From Trichormus variabilis 0441 (GTDB taxonomy: Bacteria > Cyanobacteriota > Cyanobacteriia > Cyanobacteriales > Nostocaceae), in contig NZ_CP047242.1 in assembly GCF_009856605.1 (NCBI RefSeq), forward strand, positions 2,486,001 through 2,550,000: 64,000 nucleotides of DNA, written 5' to 3'. How positions within the stretch are numbered: the stretch's first letter is position 1; each line of letters opens with the position of its first letter. The translations under genes and the position numbers were made by a program. A model generated the notes under the pieces. It was not told the origin of the DNA. It did not search any database and saw only the letters and a program-made list of their open reading frames with translations. Positions 1 to 8,720 of this stretch are shown here, piece after piece.

Positions 1-660
1 TGCAATCATGCAGATTGTCCCAAGCACCTCAATTGTCGCATTTCTGCCCATGATTCTTTACTGTATGTGGCAGTAAATCAGGAGTTCCAAGGCGTAATCT
101 ATTACACCGACCCCCTGCGCCCAGAAAGTCCAGCCGTGATTGAGAAACTACAAACCGAATACGGCATGGAAATACATCTACTGACAGGGGATAATCAGCA
201 AAGGGCTATGGCTGTTGCGGCGGAACTGCATCTTCCCCTATCTCAAGTCCATGCAGAAGCATTCCCCGCACAAAAAGCCGAAATTATCCAGAAATTACAT
301 GATTCAGGTAAAACTGTTGCCTTTACCGGCGATGGTTTAAATGATTCCATTGCCCTAGCTTATGCAGATGTCGCCATTTCCTTTGGTAGTGGTTCCGAAG
401 TAGCCAGAGAAACAGCCGATGTTGTCCTGATGGATGATACCTTGACTAGTTTTGTGGAAGCAATAGCGATCGCTCGTCAAACCCAAGCAATAATTAAACA
501 AAATATCAGTTTAGCCGTTGTTCCCAATTTAGCCGCTTTAGGACTAGCAACCACCGTAGGAATACATCCCCTAGCGGCAACTGTAGTTCATAATGGTTCA
601 GCCATTGCAGCCGGGTTAAATGGTTTACGTCCCCTCATGCACAAAGACCCACCAAGATAG
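1..660 (+). CDS. P-type metal-transporting ATPase, 3' part
   Basis: The reading frame is open from base 1, so the gene starts outside the window and only about 219 C-terminal residues are seen. They hold the second half of the HAD-type phosphorylation domain, with a TGDN motif and the hinge motif TGDGLNDS, and then a hydrophobic tail ending in HNGSAIAAGLNGLRPL, which is typical of the last membrane segments of heavy-metal P1B ATPases. The DKTGT aspartate and the metal-selecting CPC-type segment lie upstream, so the transported ion cannot be named. The protein would be a membrane metal pump. GTG at 67 could be taken as a start, but the frame continues smoothly upstream and the fold needs more sequence. 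Confidence 0.85.
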   Translation, partial: CNHADCPKHLNCRISAHDSLLYVAVNQEFQGVIYYTDPLRPESPAVIEKLQTEYGMEIHLLTGDNQQRAMAVAAELHLPLSQVHAEAFPAQKAEIIQKLHDSGKTVAFTGDGLNDSIALAYADVAISFGSGSEVARETADVVLMDDTLTSFVEAIAIARQTQAIIKQNISLAVVPNLAALGLATTVGIHPLAATVVHNGSAIAAGLNGLRPLMHKDPPR

Positions 661-877
661 AAAGATGATACATTGCTATTCTTAAAACCCCTATGCGAGG
701 AGAGAGGCTTTGATTCTTTCTCCCCTTCCCTTGTAGGGCAGGGGTCGGGGGTTAGGTTTCAGAGAAAGTTGCACATTGCATATCCTTATAAACTGATATA
801 GTGTTTTTCTGCTTTAGTTAAAAACTGAAACATTCTCGTTGGGAACTGAAACATTCTCCTTTAGAACTAAAATCTTG
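661..877. repeat. Intergenic gap with dispersed-repeat fragment
   Basis: This short gap holds a GC-rich fragment at about 718-760 (CCCCTTCCCTTGTAGGGC followed by GGGGTTAGG). It resembles the inner part of the MITE family found at 2729 and 41668. No gene or clear promoter was seen. Confidence 0.5.
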
Positions 878-1375
878 ATGAATCAACCAACTATCAAACT
901 CTTACCACAACATCAGCAAACCATCCTCAGTCATGCTGAAAGCGTCTATCCGGAAGAGTGTTGTGGGTTGATTATGGGATACGTAGCCAATAAGGCGAAA
1001 ATTGTAGTGGAAGTCATACCTACCGCTAACGCTTGGGAGACAGAAGCAGATAACTTTACCCAAGAAATAAACCAGACAAATATCACTTCCCCAGCCTCCA
1101 CCTTAAAAAGAAGATATGCGATCGCACCTCAAGTTATGTTACAGGTACAAAGGCAAGCGCGGGATAAGTCACTCAATATTATTGGTATCTATCACTCTCA
1201 CCCTGATCATCATGCCGTACCTTCAGAATGCGATCGCCTCTATGCTTGGCCTGGATACTCGTATATAATAGTTTCCGTCCAAAAAGGTATAGCCAGTGGC
1301 ATCCTTAGTTGGAGCCTTGATGATCATCATCAGTTTCAATCAGAAATAATTGATAACATAACTTTAAATACTTAA
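878..1375 (+). CDS. JAMM/MPN-domain metallopeptidase
   Basis: This 165-residue protein has the JAMM zinc-peptidase signature: an upstream glutamate in PEECCGLIMG and then HSHPDHHAVPSECD, i.e. HxH followed ten residues later by Asp. Bacterial proteins of this size (Mec+/RadC-like MPN group) remove C-terminal extensions from, or release cysteine from, ubiquitin-like sulfur carrier proteins. The next gene, 63 bp downstream on the same strand, is a MoeB/ThiF-type activating enzyme with a rhodanese domain, the expected partner in such sulfur-carrier systems. The frame extends up to a TTG at 839, but ATG 878 is preferred because the homologous region begins just after it. The substrate is not identifiable from the window. 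Confidence 0.85.
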   Translation: MNQPTIKLLPQHQQTILSHAESVYPEECCGLIMGYVANKAKIVVEVIPTANAWETEADNFTQEINQTNITSPASTLKRRYAIAPQVMLQVQRQARDKSLNIIGIYHSHPDHHAVPSECDRLYAWPGYSYIIVSVQKGIASGILSWSLDDHHQFQSEIIDNITLNT

Positions 1376-1438
1376 GACTAAAGACCGACATCATTTTTCG
1401 ATACAATCAGTAGTCCGCGCTTCCGCATTCAAACTCCT

Positions 1439-2611
1439 ATGCTTAATCCCAACCTGGAAGATATCCAGTTAACTAAAGACGACTACGAACGCTACTCCCG
1501 CCACCTGATTTTGCCGGAGGTGGGAGTGGAAGGACAAAAACGGCTCAAAGCTGCCAGTGTACTGTGTATCGGTACAGGTGGACTGGGTTCACCACTACTG
1601 TTATATTTAGCTGCCGCCGGTATTGGACGCATCGGTATTGTCGATTTCGATGTGGTTGATACTTCCAACCTGCAACGCCAAGTCATCCACGGTACATCCT
1701 GGGTAGGTAAACCCAAAATTGAATCTGCAAAAAACCGCATACACGAGATTAACCCCTATTGTCAGGTTGACCTCTACGAAACTCGTCTCAGTTCCGAGAA
1801 TGCCCTAGATATCATCAGACCTTACGATATTGTGGTGGATGGTACAGATAACTTTCCCACCAGATATCTAGTCAACGATGCTTGCGTATTATTGAACAAA
1901 CCCAACGTCTACGGTTCCATTTTCCGCTTTGAAGGACAAGCCACAGTATTTAACTACGAAGGCGGGCCAAACTACCGCGACTTGTACCCAGAACCACCAC
2001 CACCAGGACTAGTTCCCTCCTGTGCAGAAGGTGGGGTATTAGGGATTTTGCCAGGGATTATCGGCGTAATTCAAGCCACGGAAACAGTGAAAATTATTTT
2101 AGGTAACGGTAATACCCTCAGTGGTAGATTATTGCTGTACAACGCTTTAGATATGAAATTCCGCGAATTGAAGTTACGTCCCAACCCCATACGCCCAGTC
2201 ATTGAAAAGCTGATAGACTACGAACAATTCTGCGGTATTCCTCAAGCCAAAGCAGCCGAGGCGCAAAAAATGCAAGAAATCCAAGAAATGACAGTTACCC
2301 AACTCAAGGAATTGCTGGATAGTGGGGCGAAGGATTTTGTCCTGCTAGATGTGCGTAACCCCAACGAATACGAAATCGCCAAGATTCCTGGTTCTGTATT
2401 AATACCTTTACCAGACATTGAAAATGGTAATGGTGTGGCTAAAGTCAAAGAAGCCCTCAACGGACACCGCTTGATTGCTCATTGTAAGATGGGTGGGCGA
2501 TCGGCGAAAGCCTTAGCCATCCTCAAAGAATCGGGGATTGTGGGGACAAACGTCAAAGGCGGAATCACCGCTTGGAGTCGGGAAGTAGACCCATCAGTTC
2601 CTGAGTATTAA
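1439..2611 (+). CDS. moeB: MoeB/ThiF-type adenylyltransferase with rhodanese domain
   Basis: This 390-residue E1-like enzyme has an N-terminal ThiF/MoeB domain of about 265 residues with the nucleotide-binding motif GTGGLGSP and the characteristic DFDVVDTSNLQRQ segment. It is followed by a rhodanese domain (about 280-385) whose active-site loop is AHCKMGGRSAKA. Family members (MoeZ/MoeBR) adenylate the C-terminal glycine of MoaD/ThiS/CysO-like carriers and transfer sulfur from the rhodanese cysteine. It acts in the cytoplasm in molybdopterin, thiamine or cysteine sulfur routes. The JAMM peptidase just upstream recalls the mycobacterial CysO-MoeZ-Mec arrangement, but no carrier protein or CysM lies next to them here. 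Confidence 0.9.
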   Translation: MLNPNLEDIQLTKDDYERYSRHLILPEVGVEGQKRLKAASVLCIGTGGLGSPLLLYLAAAGIGRIGIVDFDVVDTSNLQRQVIHGTSWVGKPKIESAKNRIHEINPYCQVDLYETRLSSENALDIIRPYDIVVDGTDNFPTRYLVNDACVLLNKPNVYGSIFRFEGQATVFNYEGGPNYRDLYPEPPPPGLVPSCAEGGVLGILPGIIGVIQATETVKIILGNGNTLSGRLLLYNALDMKFRELKLRPNPIRPVIEKLIDYEQFCGIPQAKAAEAQKMQEIQEMTVTQLKELLDSGAKDFVLLDVRNPNEYEIAKIPGSVLIPLPDIENGNGVAKVKEALNGHRLIAHCKMGGRSAKALAILKESGIVGTNVKGGITAWSREVDPSVPEY

Positions 2612-2728
2612 GACTAAATAGTTGTAATGTAGAGAAGAAGCAGGGGAAATTCAGAGTTGTGGATTTCCCCTTTTCTGTAATTTAAGATTGCATAATAGTG
2701 TCAATATTTGTTTGCTGGGATTGTTTTA

Positions 2729-2864
2729 ACGTGAGTCCGATAAATTCGGAAGAACCCCTCTCCATAGCTTGCTTCCCGCAGGGTACCTCTCCCCGACGCG
2801 GGGAGAGGCTTAAAACCCTGATTATTTGGTACTCAGTTATAGATTTTCAGCCCCTTCCCTTGTA
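2729..2864 (+). mobile_element. Left part of a MITE split by the composite transposon
   Basis: The element begins ACGTGA at 2729 and is preceded by TGTTTTA (2722-2728). The sequence matches, in reverse complement, the intact MITE at 41668-41821. It stops at TTGTA (2860-2864) where the IS begins. The missing right part resumes after the second IS and runs to TCACGT at 10575, followed by a second TGTTTTA (10576-10582). The two halves therefore form one MITE with a 7-bp target duplication, interrupted by the 7.7-kb unit. Confidence 0.8.
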
Positions 2865-4682
2865 GGATACTGTTGGCGAATTGATAGAGGGCAAAACCAA
2901 TCATCACAAAATAGAAAATCAGGAATACTATGAGGCAGTGGGAGCAATTCGAGCAAAGTGAGAAACGCGAGTCTGACTGCGTGGGACATGTTGCCACCAA
3001 TCCCACATCCGACTGAAGTTGATAGCAGCAGCAGTAATGACATGCTGCAAGAGAGTTTTGGCAAGACCAATGTAGCGACAACGGCGTAATTGGTAGCGAC
3101 CAGTAGCTTGGGAAATCAAGCCTTCAACGCCAGCACGTTGGTGATAAATTTGTTGAAAAGATTCAGTTTTTTGGCGAATGCGAGCATCATGTAATGCAAG
3201 ATGTAGTTCCTGTGGTTTGAGGGTCAGAAGACGCGGTAGTTTTTTGGAGCGAGTGCATTTTGAGCGACTTGAACAAAGCGAACAATCGGATTTGTCAAAT
3301 TGTATTTTGACTACTGGATTGTCATGGCTATCGACAGTTGTACGCCAGGACTTACTTTGTTTACCCATTGGGCAATCAACACGCATCAAATCCCAATGAA
3401 TAGTGAAGCAATTTTGCTCAAAGCCGGATTGTGCTGTTGCTTGCCAACTAGTTCCGGGGGGAACTTTTCCTACTAAATCAACATGAAAATGGGATTGACT
3501 ATCGACTAAGTTTTGAGCATTGACATAGCCAGTATCGACAACATGTTCTTGTGGCAAAAGATTGTTCTGGTTTAAACGAGAATGAATTACTGGTGTCATC
3601 TCAACATCCGCACTTGTGGCCACGGACGTTTCCACATTGATAATTAAGTTTGGCAGTATGGGGTGACAAATTTCTGTCAGATGCAGATTATAACCAGTCC
3701 AGTTGATTTCTCGCTTGCTGGAATTGCGTGCATCAACATCGTAAGGAGATTCAATCTGTAGTCTATTTGGTGGTAAGTTATCTTGTTCTCGCCAATAGAC
3801 TTGTTGCAATTGAATATAGTATTGTTGCACCCAAACTATACGTAATGTTTCCACTGATGGAATCTGCCACAGCCAATTACAAGTTGAGTCTGCATACAAA
3901 GCGGATAGCAAATGATGACCATCCTCACCAATTTTTCGCCTCAATTTCTCACGTTCGGCTTTTGATTTGGGCAAGCGGTATTGCTCAAATCTCAGGGAGT
4001 AACGTTCAAACCAATCAACGTCAACTCTCGATTTGAGCCAATCAGGGGCAAAATAAGCCAAGTCATTTAAGGTATGACGTAAAGTTTCTCCCACTAATTC
4101 CAAACGATTTAACTGTCGTACTGCGGCTAATACGTGAGTTGAATCAGTTCTGACACGGCCGCGATTTTTGAGCCAACCTAGTTCTTGGAAACGAGCTAGC
4201 ATTTGGTTGAGTAACTCTCGCTCTCGTCCTGCTTTGATTAATCGCTGACGAAATTCTGAAAGTACTGAATAATCAAACCCTGGGTCATTTAATTCCAACG
4301 ATAGTGCGTATTTCCAATCAATATGACCCCTCACTGCATCCGCCGCTTGTCTATCCGTTAAACCTTCGATAAATTGCATTACTGTCACTAATGCCAGTTG
4401 TCCTGCTGATATTCCACTTTGACCACAATCTGCGCGGTAAAGTTTGACAAAATCCTCATCCTTATATAACACTCCTATTTCATCCCGCATCTTCATATAT
4501 ATGTTCCCTTTGGGAAATGAATTCCGGGCTACTTGCGCTGTTGTTTCAGGAATCTGCGACATATCACGCGGGTGCAGGGTCATAATCTTTGTAGATGCTA
4601 CGCTCAATATACTTATTCTCTTTTTTCCACTGTTCCAAACTCTTGAGGGGCTTAACCCTTCAATAATTCGCCAACAGTATCC
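2865..4682 (-). mobile_element. IS1182-type insertion sequence, copy 1
   Basis: This 1818-bp element has ends GGATACTGTTGGCGAATT (2865-2882) and its reverse complement at 4665-4682, an 18-bp perfect terminal inverted repeat that extends imperfectly further inward. It carries one transposase gene on the minus strand. Copy 2 at 8717 is practically identical inside, but its transposase-side end differs. The inner flank is GACGA, which does not match the outer TTGTA, so this copy lacks its own target duplication. Confidence 0.85.
2928..4583 (-). CDS. IS1182-family transposase, copy 1
   Basis: This 551-residue protein starts at MTLHPRDMSQIP (ATG at 4583). The frame stays open upstream through the IS end, but that extension is read from the terminal hairpin and outside sequence and is not expected to be coding. 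The protein has the N-terminal DUF772-like region (RADCGQSGISAGQLALVTVM, then a segment with DRQAADAVRGHIDWKYAL) and the VRTDSTHVLAAVR motif that supplies the first catalytic aspartate of the DDE domain. The later part has VVDTGYVNAQ, a CSLCSSRSKCTR cysteine motif and the C-terminal HQRAGVEGLISQATGRYQLRR motif with the catalytic glutamate. It is identical in translation to copy 2, so both are probably functional and recently duplicated. Confidence 0.9.
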   Translation of the reverse strand: MTLHPRDMSQIPETTAQVARNSFPKGNIYMKMRDEIGVLYKDEDFVKLYRADCGQSGISAGQLALVTVMQFIEGLTDRQAADAVRGHIDWKYALSLELNDPGFDYSVLSEFRQRLIKAGRERELLNQMLARFQELGWLKNRGRVRTDSTHVLAAVRQLNRLELVGETLRHTLNDLAYFAPDWLKSRVDVDWFERYSLRFEQYRLPKSKAEREKLRRKIGEDGHHLLSALYADSTCNWLWQIPSVETLRIVWVQQYYIQLQQVYWREQDNLPPNRLQIESPYDVDARNSSKREINWTGYNLHLTEICHPILPNLIINVETSVATSADVEMTPVIHSRLNQNNLLPQEHVVDTGYVNAQNLVDSQSHFHVDLVGKVPPGTSWQATAQSGFEQNCFTIHWDLMRVDCPMGKQSKSWRTTVDSHDNPVVKIQFDKSDCSLCSSRSKCTRSKKLPRLLTLKPQELHLALHDARIRQKTESFQQIYHQRAGVEGLISQATGRYQLRRCRYIGLAKTLLQHVITAAAINFSRMWDWWQHVPRSQTRVSHFARIAPTAS

Positions 4683-4730
4683 GACGAGGGGAGAGGTTTG
4701 GAGAGGGGTCATTTGTCATTGAGTTCCCAA

Positions 4731-7700
4731 TTACCTTGTCCGTAATAACTGCACAAAGGTATTACTCACCGTATTGTCTTTAGTATCTGCGGCGTATTGA
4801 ATCAACTTCTCCCGCAATTCCTTGGCTGCATCTATTGGCAGTAAGCTGGCTAAGAGGAAGTAAACACCACGAAAGCGGGGGTCACCCATTCTATCTACTA
4901 ATAGTCTTTCCGCTTCATCACTGTCGCCGAGAAAGTTCTGCACTAGGAAGAAGTCCATGATTTTATCGTGGCGGAAATACCATTCTTTCTTGGCTTCCCC
5001 TTTATCATCTTGCCATTGACGGCTCACTACCATTTTATATTTCTCATCTTCCAAAGACATGACGACTTGATAAAATTCATCGGCGGGTAAGGCTTGTTTG
5101 TCGTCGATACGCATTTGGTAGACTGCGGCGGAGAATTTTCTTAAGGGAAATTCTTGGTTCCATTCCTTCAGGTATTCAGCCGCTATTAGGTTGTATTGCT
5201 GTTCTTGCAGGCGGAATAAGTTGGGATATTGACCTTGTGATAACATCAGGGCTACCACGGTTAAATCCATTGGGTTGGAAAGAATGCGCCTGGCTGCTTT
5301 TAATTCTTCCTCTGGTTGCTGGGTAGTGAGGACTTCTTTTAAATAATTAATGCAGGCTTGTTCGTAATCAGCACCTTGAATTTTGGCATCCTTGGGCAGT
5401 CGCGGTTCACGGGAGAGCAAAAACTCTTGAATTTGGTTGGGTTCTAAGGGTTGCAAGTGGTAGGTTTTGGCGGTTGAGGGTGGTGTCCACTCTAGGGGCT
5501 GGGTAGTCATGATAATGTTGCCCCGGAAATAGCTTTCCACAAACTGGCAGATTTTAGCTCTGGTATCGGCTGTGACTTCGTTGAGTCCGTCGATGCAGAT
5601 ATCTATTGCACCACTGTAAATGAGGTTTTTCAGGAAGTCGGCATCTTGGGCTTGGCCGTGTAGCTTGTCTTGGATGGCTTCAATTACGCCTTTATGGCAT
5701 TTTTGGGCGGGGAGATAAACGACTATGCGCGGGGAGTTTTGCAACAGATGGCGGAGAAACATCGACTTACCTAAGCCGGAATCCCCTTCTAAGATAATTT
5801 GCCCTTTGATGCTGGGGAGGGCGGCGGTAACTGGGAAGATATCCCCTGTACCGGGAACTTTGACTCTGGATTCTGGGAAGTAGCCTTTGTCACTAAAGTT
5901 ATCTAAGCCGGCATCGGCTAGGAGGGAGGGTTTGAAGGGTTCAAATAATTTACGGCGGAAGGGGGGAAACCAGGTGAGGAGAAAGCCGACGTAACCCACC
6001 CCTAAGATGCGGCGTACCCAAGGGTTCCAGAAGAAGATGGCTTGAATTTGGGGGAATTTGGGGTAGGCGAAGATGAGGGCAAGCCAGAAGGTAGCGTGTG
6101 TGAGGATGGTAATTCTGGCGTTGAAAAACCACTGCCAACCCTTGAGGTTGACTATGACTGATTGCAGTGAATCAGCTTCGTTGTAGCCAGCTTTTTTGAG
6201 GTTGTTGTAGTGAGTTTCTAATAGGAGAATATCTTGCGGTTGCCAAGGGGTTTTTCTGGCGACTAGGGCGATTTGTTTTGCTAAATCATCACGTATTCGT
6301 GCAAATTCTTGGCTGGGTTGCCAAATGTCGCGGAATAGTTCTAGTGTTTTGACAGCTTGAGAGTGTTCCAGCTTATCAGGAGTTGTTTTTGGTCTGCCTA
6401 GCCATGTCAGCAGGGTTTTGACTTTTTCATGGCCGCCACCCAGGAAATAAGTCCAAAATCGCCAAAATTCATAATTATTCTGACCATAATCAAAACTTCC
6501 CTGATTTGGTTCGTAGATATAATTCAAAACTACGACAACCTCTTCTAATTTAAGTTGTCTGATTTTTCCCAATGCCGATGCCGCATTTCCACGAACGTCG
6601 GCGGGAACGTTTTCATCCTTGAGGAAATTGAGGATGTCAGGGACATACTTGACTGCGGCTTCTCCCAAGTTGCCCAATGCCAATGCTGCATTTCTACGAA
6701 AGGAGGCTTCCACCTTTTCATCCTTGAGAAAATTGAGGATGTCAGGGACATACTTAGCTGCGGCTTCTCCCATACTGCCCAATGCCTCTGCCGCATTTCT
6801 ACGAAAGATGGTGTCCACCTTTTCATCTTTGAGGATATTAGCGATGTCAGGGACATACTTAGCTGCGGTGTCTCCCAAGTTGCCCAATGCCGATACCGCA
6901 CCATAATAACGAACGTTGTTGTCCAACTTTTCATCCTTGAGGATATTAGCGATGTCAGGGACATACTTGGCTGCGGTGTCTCCCAAGTTGCCCAATGCCT
7001 TTACCGCATCTGAACGAACGATAGTGTCTACTTTTTCATCCTTGAGGAAATAGAGGATGTCAGGGACATACTTAGCTGCGGCTTCTCCCATACTGCCCAA
7101 TGCCTGTGCCGCACCTGAACGAACGGTGGCGGGAACCTTTTCATCCTTGAGGATATTAGCGATGTCAGGGACATACTTGGCTGCGGCTTCTCCCAAGTTG
7201 CCCAATGCCTGTGCCGCACTTCTACGAACATCGGCATCCACCTTTTCATCCTTGAGGATATTAGCGATATCAGGGACATACTTGGCTGCGGTGTTTCCCA
7301 ATTTGCCCAATGCCTCTGCCGCACTACCACGAACGTTGGTGGGAACCTTTTCATCTTTGAGGATATTAGCGATGTCAGGGACATACTTGGCTGCTGCGTT
7401 TCCCAAGTTGCCCAATGCCGATGCCGCAAATAAACGAACGATGGTGTCTACTTTTTCATCTTTGAGGATATTAGCGATGTCAGGGACATACTTGGCTGCT
7501 GCGTTCCCCAAGTTGCCCAATGCCTTTGCCGCACCTGAACGATCATAGTCGGGAACCTTTTGATCCTTGAGGAAATAGAGGATGTCAGGGACATACTTGG
7601 CTACGGTGTCTCCCAAGTTGCCCAATGCCTCTGCCGCACTACCACGAACGTTGGTGGGAACTTTTTCATCCTTGAGGATATTAGCGATGTCAGGGACATA

Positions 7701-8063
7701 CTTGGCTGCGGCTTCTCCCAAGTTGCCCAATGCCTCTGCCGCACTGCCACGAACGCCGGCGCTCACCTTTTCATCCTTGAGGATTTTGGCAGCTTTCTCG
7801 GCAATATCCTCTGGTTTCTTCACCAGGGATTTTAAATCTTTGAGATTATATTCACCTAATTGCTTGAAAGCATATCCCTTAACTTGGTCATGTCCATCAT
7901 CAAGGGCAGCTACTATGCCGTTAATCTGCCACGCTTCCGGCTGGGGCTTGGGCTTTTCTTGGGCGTTCACCCAAGGTAGGCAGAGTAGGAAAGAAAGGAT
8001 GAAGGCTAAAGAATAAAAAATGTAGCGAGAAGGCTGGCGATGATGGCGGAGAGTTGTGACCAT
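4731..8063 (-). CDS. Signal peptide, HEAT-repeat and NACHT-like STAND NTPase
   Basis: This 1110-residue protein is the only gene between the two IS copies. Residues 1-34 look like a signal peptide or anchor (basic start, hydrophobic core, VNA-Q cleavage-like site). Residues 94-479 are eleven HEAT-type repeats of 35 residues (core LKDEKV, VR, AA, ALGNLG, AAKYVPDI), followed by a partial twelfth. Residues 650-700 contain two hydrophobic stretches. The NTPase follows, with Walker A GDSGLGKS at 760-767 and Walker B IDICIDGLNE at 820-829, then the FRHDKIMDFFLVQNF segment typical of NACHT/STAND helical regions. Such NTPases often sense a signal through repeats and oligomerise; several bacterial members act in phage defence. 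Here the repeats are N-terminal, opposite to the usual order. The function and ligand are unknown. Confidence 0.85.
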   Translation of the reverse strand: MVTTLRHHRQPSRYIFYSLAFILSFLLCLPWVNAQEKPKPQPEAWQINGIVAALDDGHDQVKGYAFKQLGEYNLKDLKSLVKKPEDIAEKAAKILKDEKVSAGVRGSAAEALGNLGEAAAKYVPDIANILKDEKVPTNVRGSAAEALGNLGDTVAKYVPDILYFLKDQKVPDYDRSGAAKALGNLGNAAAKYVPDIANILKDEKVDTIVRLFAASALGNLGNAAAKYVPDIANILKDEKVPTNVRGSAAEALGKLGNTAAKYVPDIANILKDEKVDADVRRSAAQALGNLGEAAAKYVPDIANILKDEKVPATVRSGAAQALGSMGEAAAKYVPDILYFLKDEKVDTIVRSDAVKALGNLGDTAAKYVPDIANILKDEKLDNNVRYYGAVSALGNLGDTAAKYVPDIANILKDEKVDTIFRRNAAEALGSMGEAAAKYVPDILNFLKDEKVEASFRRNAALALGNLGEAAVKYVPDILNFLKDENVPADVRGNAASALGKIRQLKLEEVVVVLNYIYEPNQGSFDYGQNNYEFWRFWTYFLGGGHEKVKTLLTWLGRPKTTPDKLEHSQAVKTLELFRDIWQPSQEFARIRDDLAKQIALVARKTPWQPQDILLLETHYNNLKKAGYNEADSLQSVIVNLKGWQWFFNARITILTHATFWLALIFAYPKFPQIQAIFFWNPWVRRILGVGYVGFLLTWFPPFRRKLFEPFKPSLLADAGLDNFSDKGYFPESRVKVPGTGDIFPVTAALPSIKGQIILEGDSGLGKSMFLRHLLQNSPRIVVYLPAQKCHKGVIEAIQDKLHGQAQDADFLKNLIYSGAIDICIDGLNEVTADTRAKICQFVESYFRGNIIMTTQPLEWTPPSTAKTYHLQPLEPNQIQEFLLSREPRLPKDAKIQGADYEQACINYLKEVLTTQQPEEELKAARRILSNPMDLTVVALMLSQGQYPNLFRLQEQQYNLIAAEYLKEWNQEFPLRKFSAAVYQMRIDDKQALPADEFYQVVMSLEDEKYKMVVSRQWQDDKGEAKKEWYFRHDKIMDFFLVQNFLGDSDEAERLLVDRMGDPRFRGVYFLLASLLPIDAAKELREKLIQYAADTKDNTVSNTFVQLLRTR
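6627..7784 (-). repeat. 105-bp coding tandem repeat (HEAT units)
   Basis: Eleven consecutive units of 105 bp encode 35-residue HEAT repeats, and a partial twelfth continues to about 6560. DNA similarity is high: the blocks encoding ILKDEK and AAKYVPDIA recur almost unchanged, while the bases coding for the residues after KV differ between units. One unit (the ninth) has one extra codon. High DNA identity makes copy-number change by slippage or recombination likely. Confidence 0.85.
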
Positions 8064-8364
8064 GTTGGGGGCAAGGTGGCAGATTACACGCGCTTATGAG
8101 TAATATATCAGGCTTACTTAGAATAATTATGCCTACGGTGTGCATATATTTGAGTGCTAGGTGCAAAATGTGGTTTGATCCCCCTAAATCCACGCCACTT
8201 GCTACAAGTCGGCAAAGCCGCCCAACGCAGTGGCTCCCCTTAAAAAGGGGGACTTTAATTCTTGTTCCCCCCTTTTTTAAGGGGGGTTAGGGGGGATCAA
8301 AACGTTATGGTGCTAAGTTATTAGACTTGTGTATACACCGTAGCCTCTAACTACCCTACTCTTT
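8064..8364. repeat. Gap with a MITE-like inverted repeat
   Basis: Between the cargo gene and the tandem repeat lies an element at about 8174-8301 with ends GTTTGATCCCCCT and, inverted, AGGGGGGATCAAAAC. It encloses a GC-rich segment with a further pairing of CCCCTTAAAAAGGGGG type. It encodes no protein. Promoter elements for the leftward cargo gene are expected near 8064-8170 but none is convincing. Confidence 0.6.
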
Positions 8365-8640
8365 ACTCTCCCGCCAGTATTAAAAACTCACTCACGAGTA
8401 TCAAATACTCTCCCGCCAGTATTAAAGACTCACTCACGAGTATTAAACACTCTCTCGCCAGTATTAAAGACTCTCCTGCCAGTATCAAAGACTCGTTCAT
8501 GAGTATTAAAGACTCTCCCACCAGTGTCAAAGACTCGCTCACGAGTATCAAAGACTCTCCCACCAGTGTCAAAGACTCGCTCACGAGTATCAAAGACTCA
8601 TTAACGAGATGTAAATACTCGCTCACGAGTATTAAATATT
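8365..8640. repeat. 21-bp tandem repeat, about 13 copies
   Basis: A degenerate 21-bp unit of the form GACTCGCTCACGAGTATCAAA, alternating with a GACTCTCCCACCAGTGTCAAA type, is repeated about 13 times. Because 21 is a multiple of three, both strands contain long open frames that read as heptapeptide repeats (SLTSIKD on plus, ESLILVG-like on minus). The plus frame lacks an early start codon and neither strand shows a ribosome binding site, so it is listed as repeat DNA and not as a gene. Confidence 0.8.
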
Positions 8641-8720
8641 CCTCAACGTGATTTTATAAAGGCTCTCGCTTGTGTGCAGCAAGGCTTTGATCTCTCTCCA
8701 AACCTCTCTCCTACAAGGAT

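Noticed and set aside
2865..4682. Independent insertion of IS copy 1 with its own target duplication
   Set aside because: Its flanks are TTGTA and GACGA; only the outer ends of the whole 7.7-kb unit share a direct repeat. A later inversion of the core would restore TTGTA on both sides of copy 1, so this alternative is kept in mind but not preferred.
6555..8016. Several plus-strand open frames opposite the HEAT-NACHT gene
   Set aside because: They are mirror frames of the in-frame 105-bp repeat; they show the same periodicity, lack start signals and the minus-strand protein has clear domains.
8363..8626. 87-codon minus-strand frame of heptapeptide repeats
   Set aside because: It consists entirely of the 21-bp tandem repeat, and the opposite strand is open too; no ribosome site.
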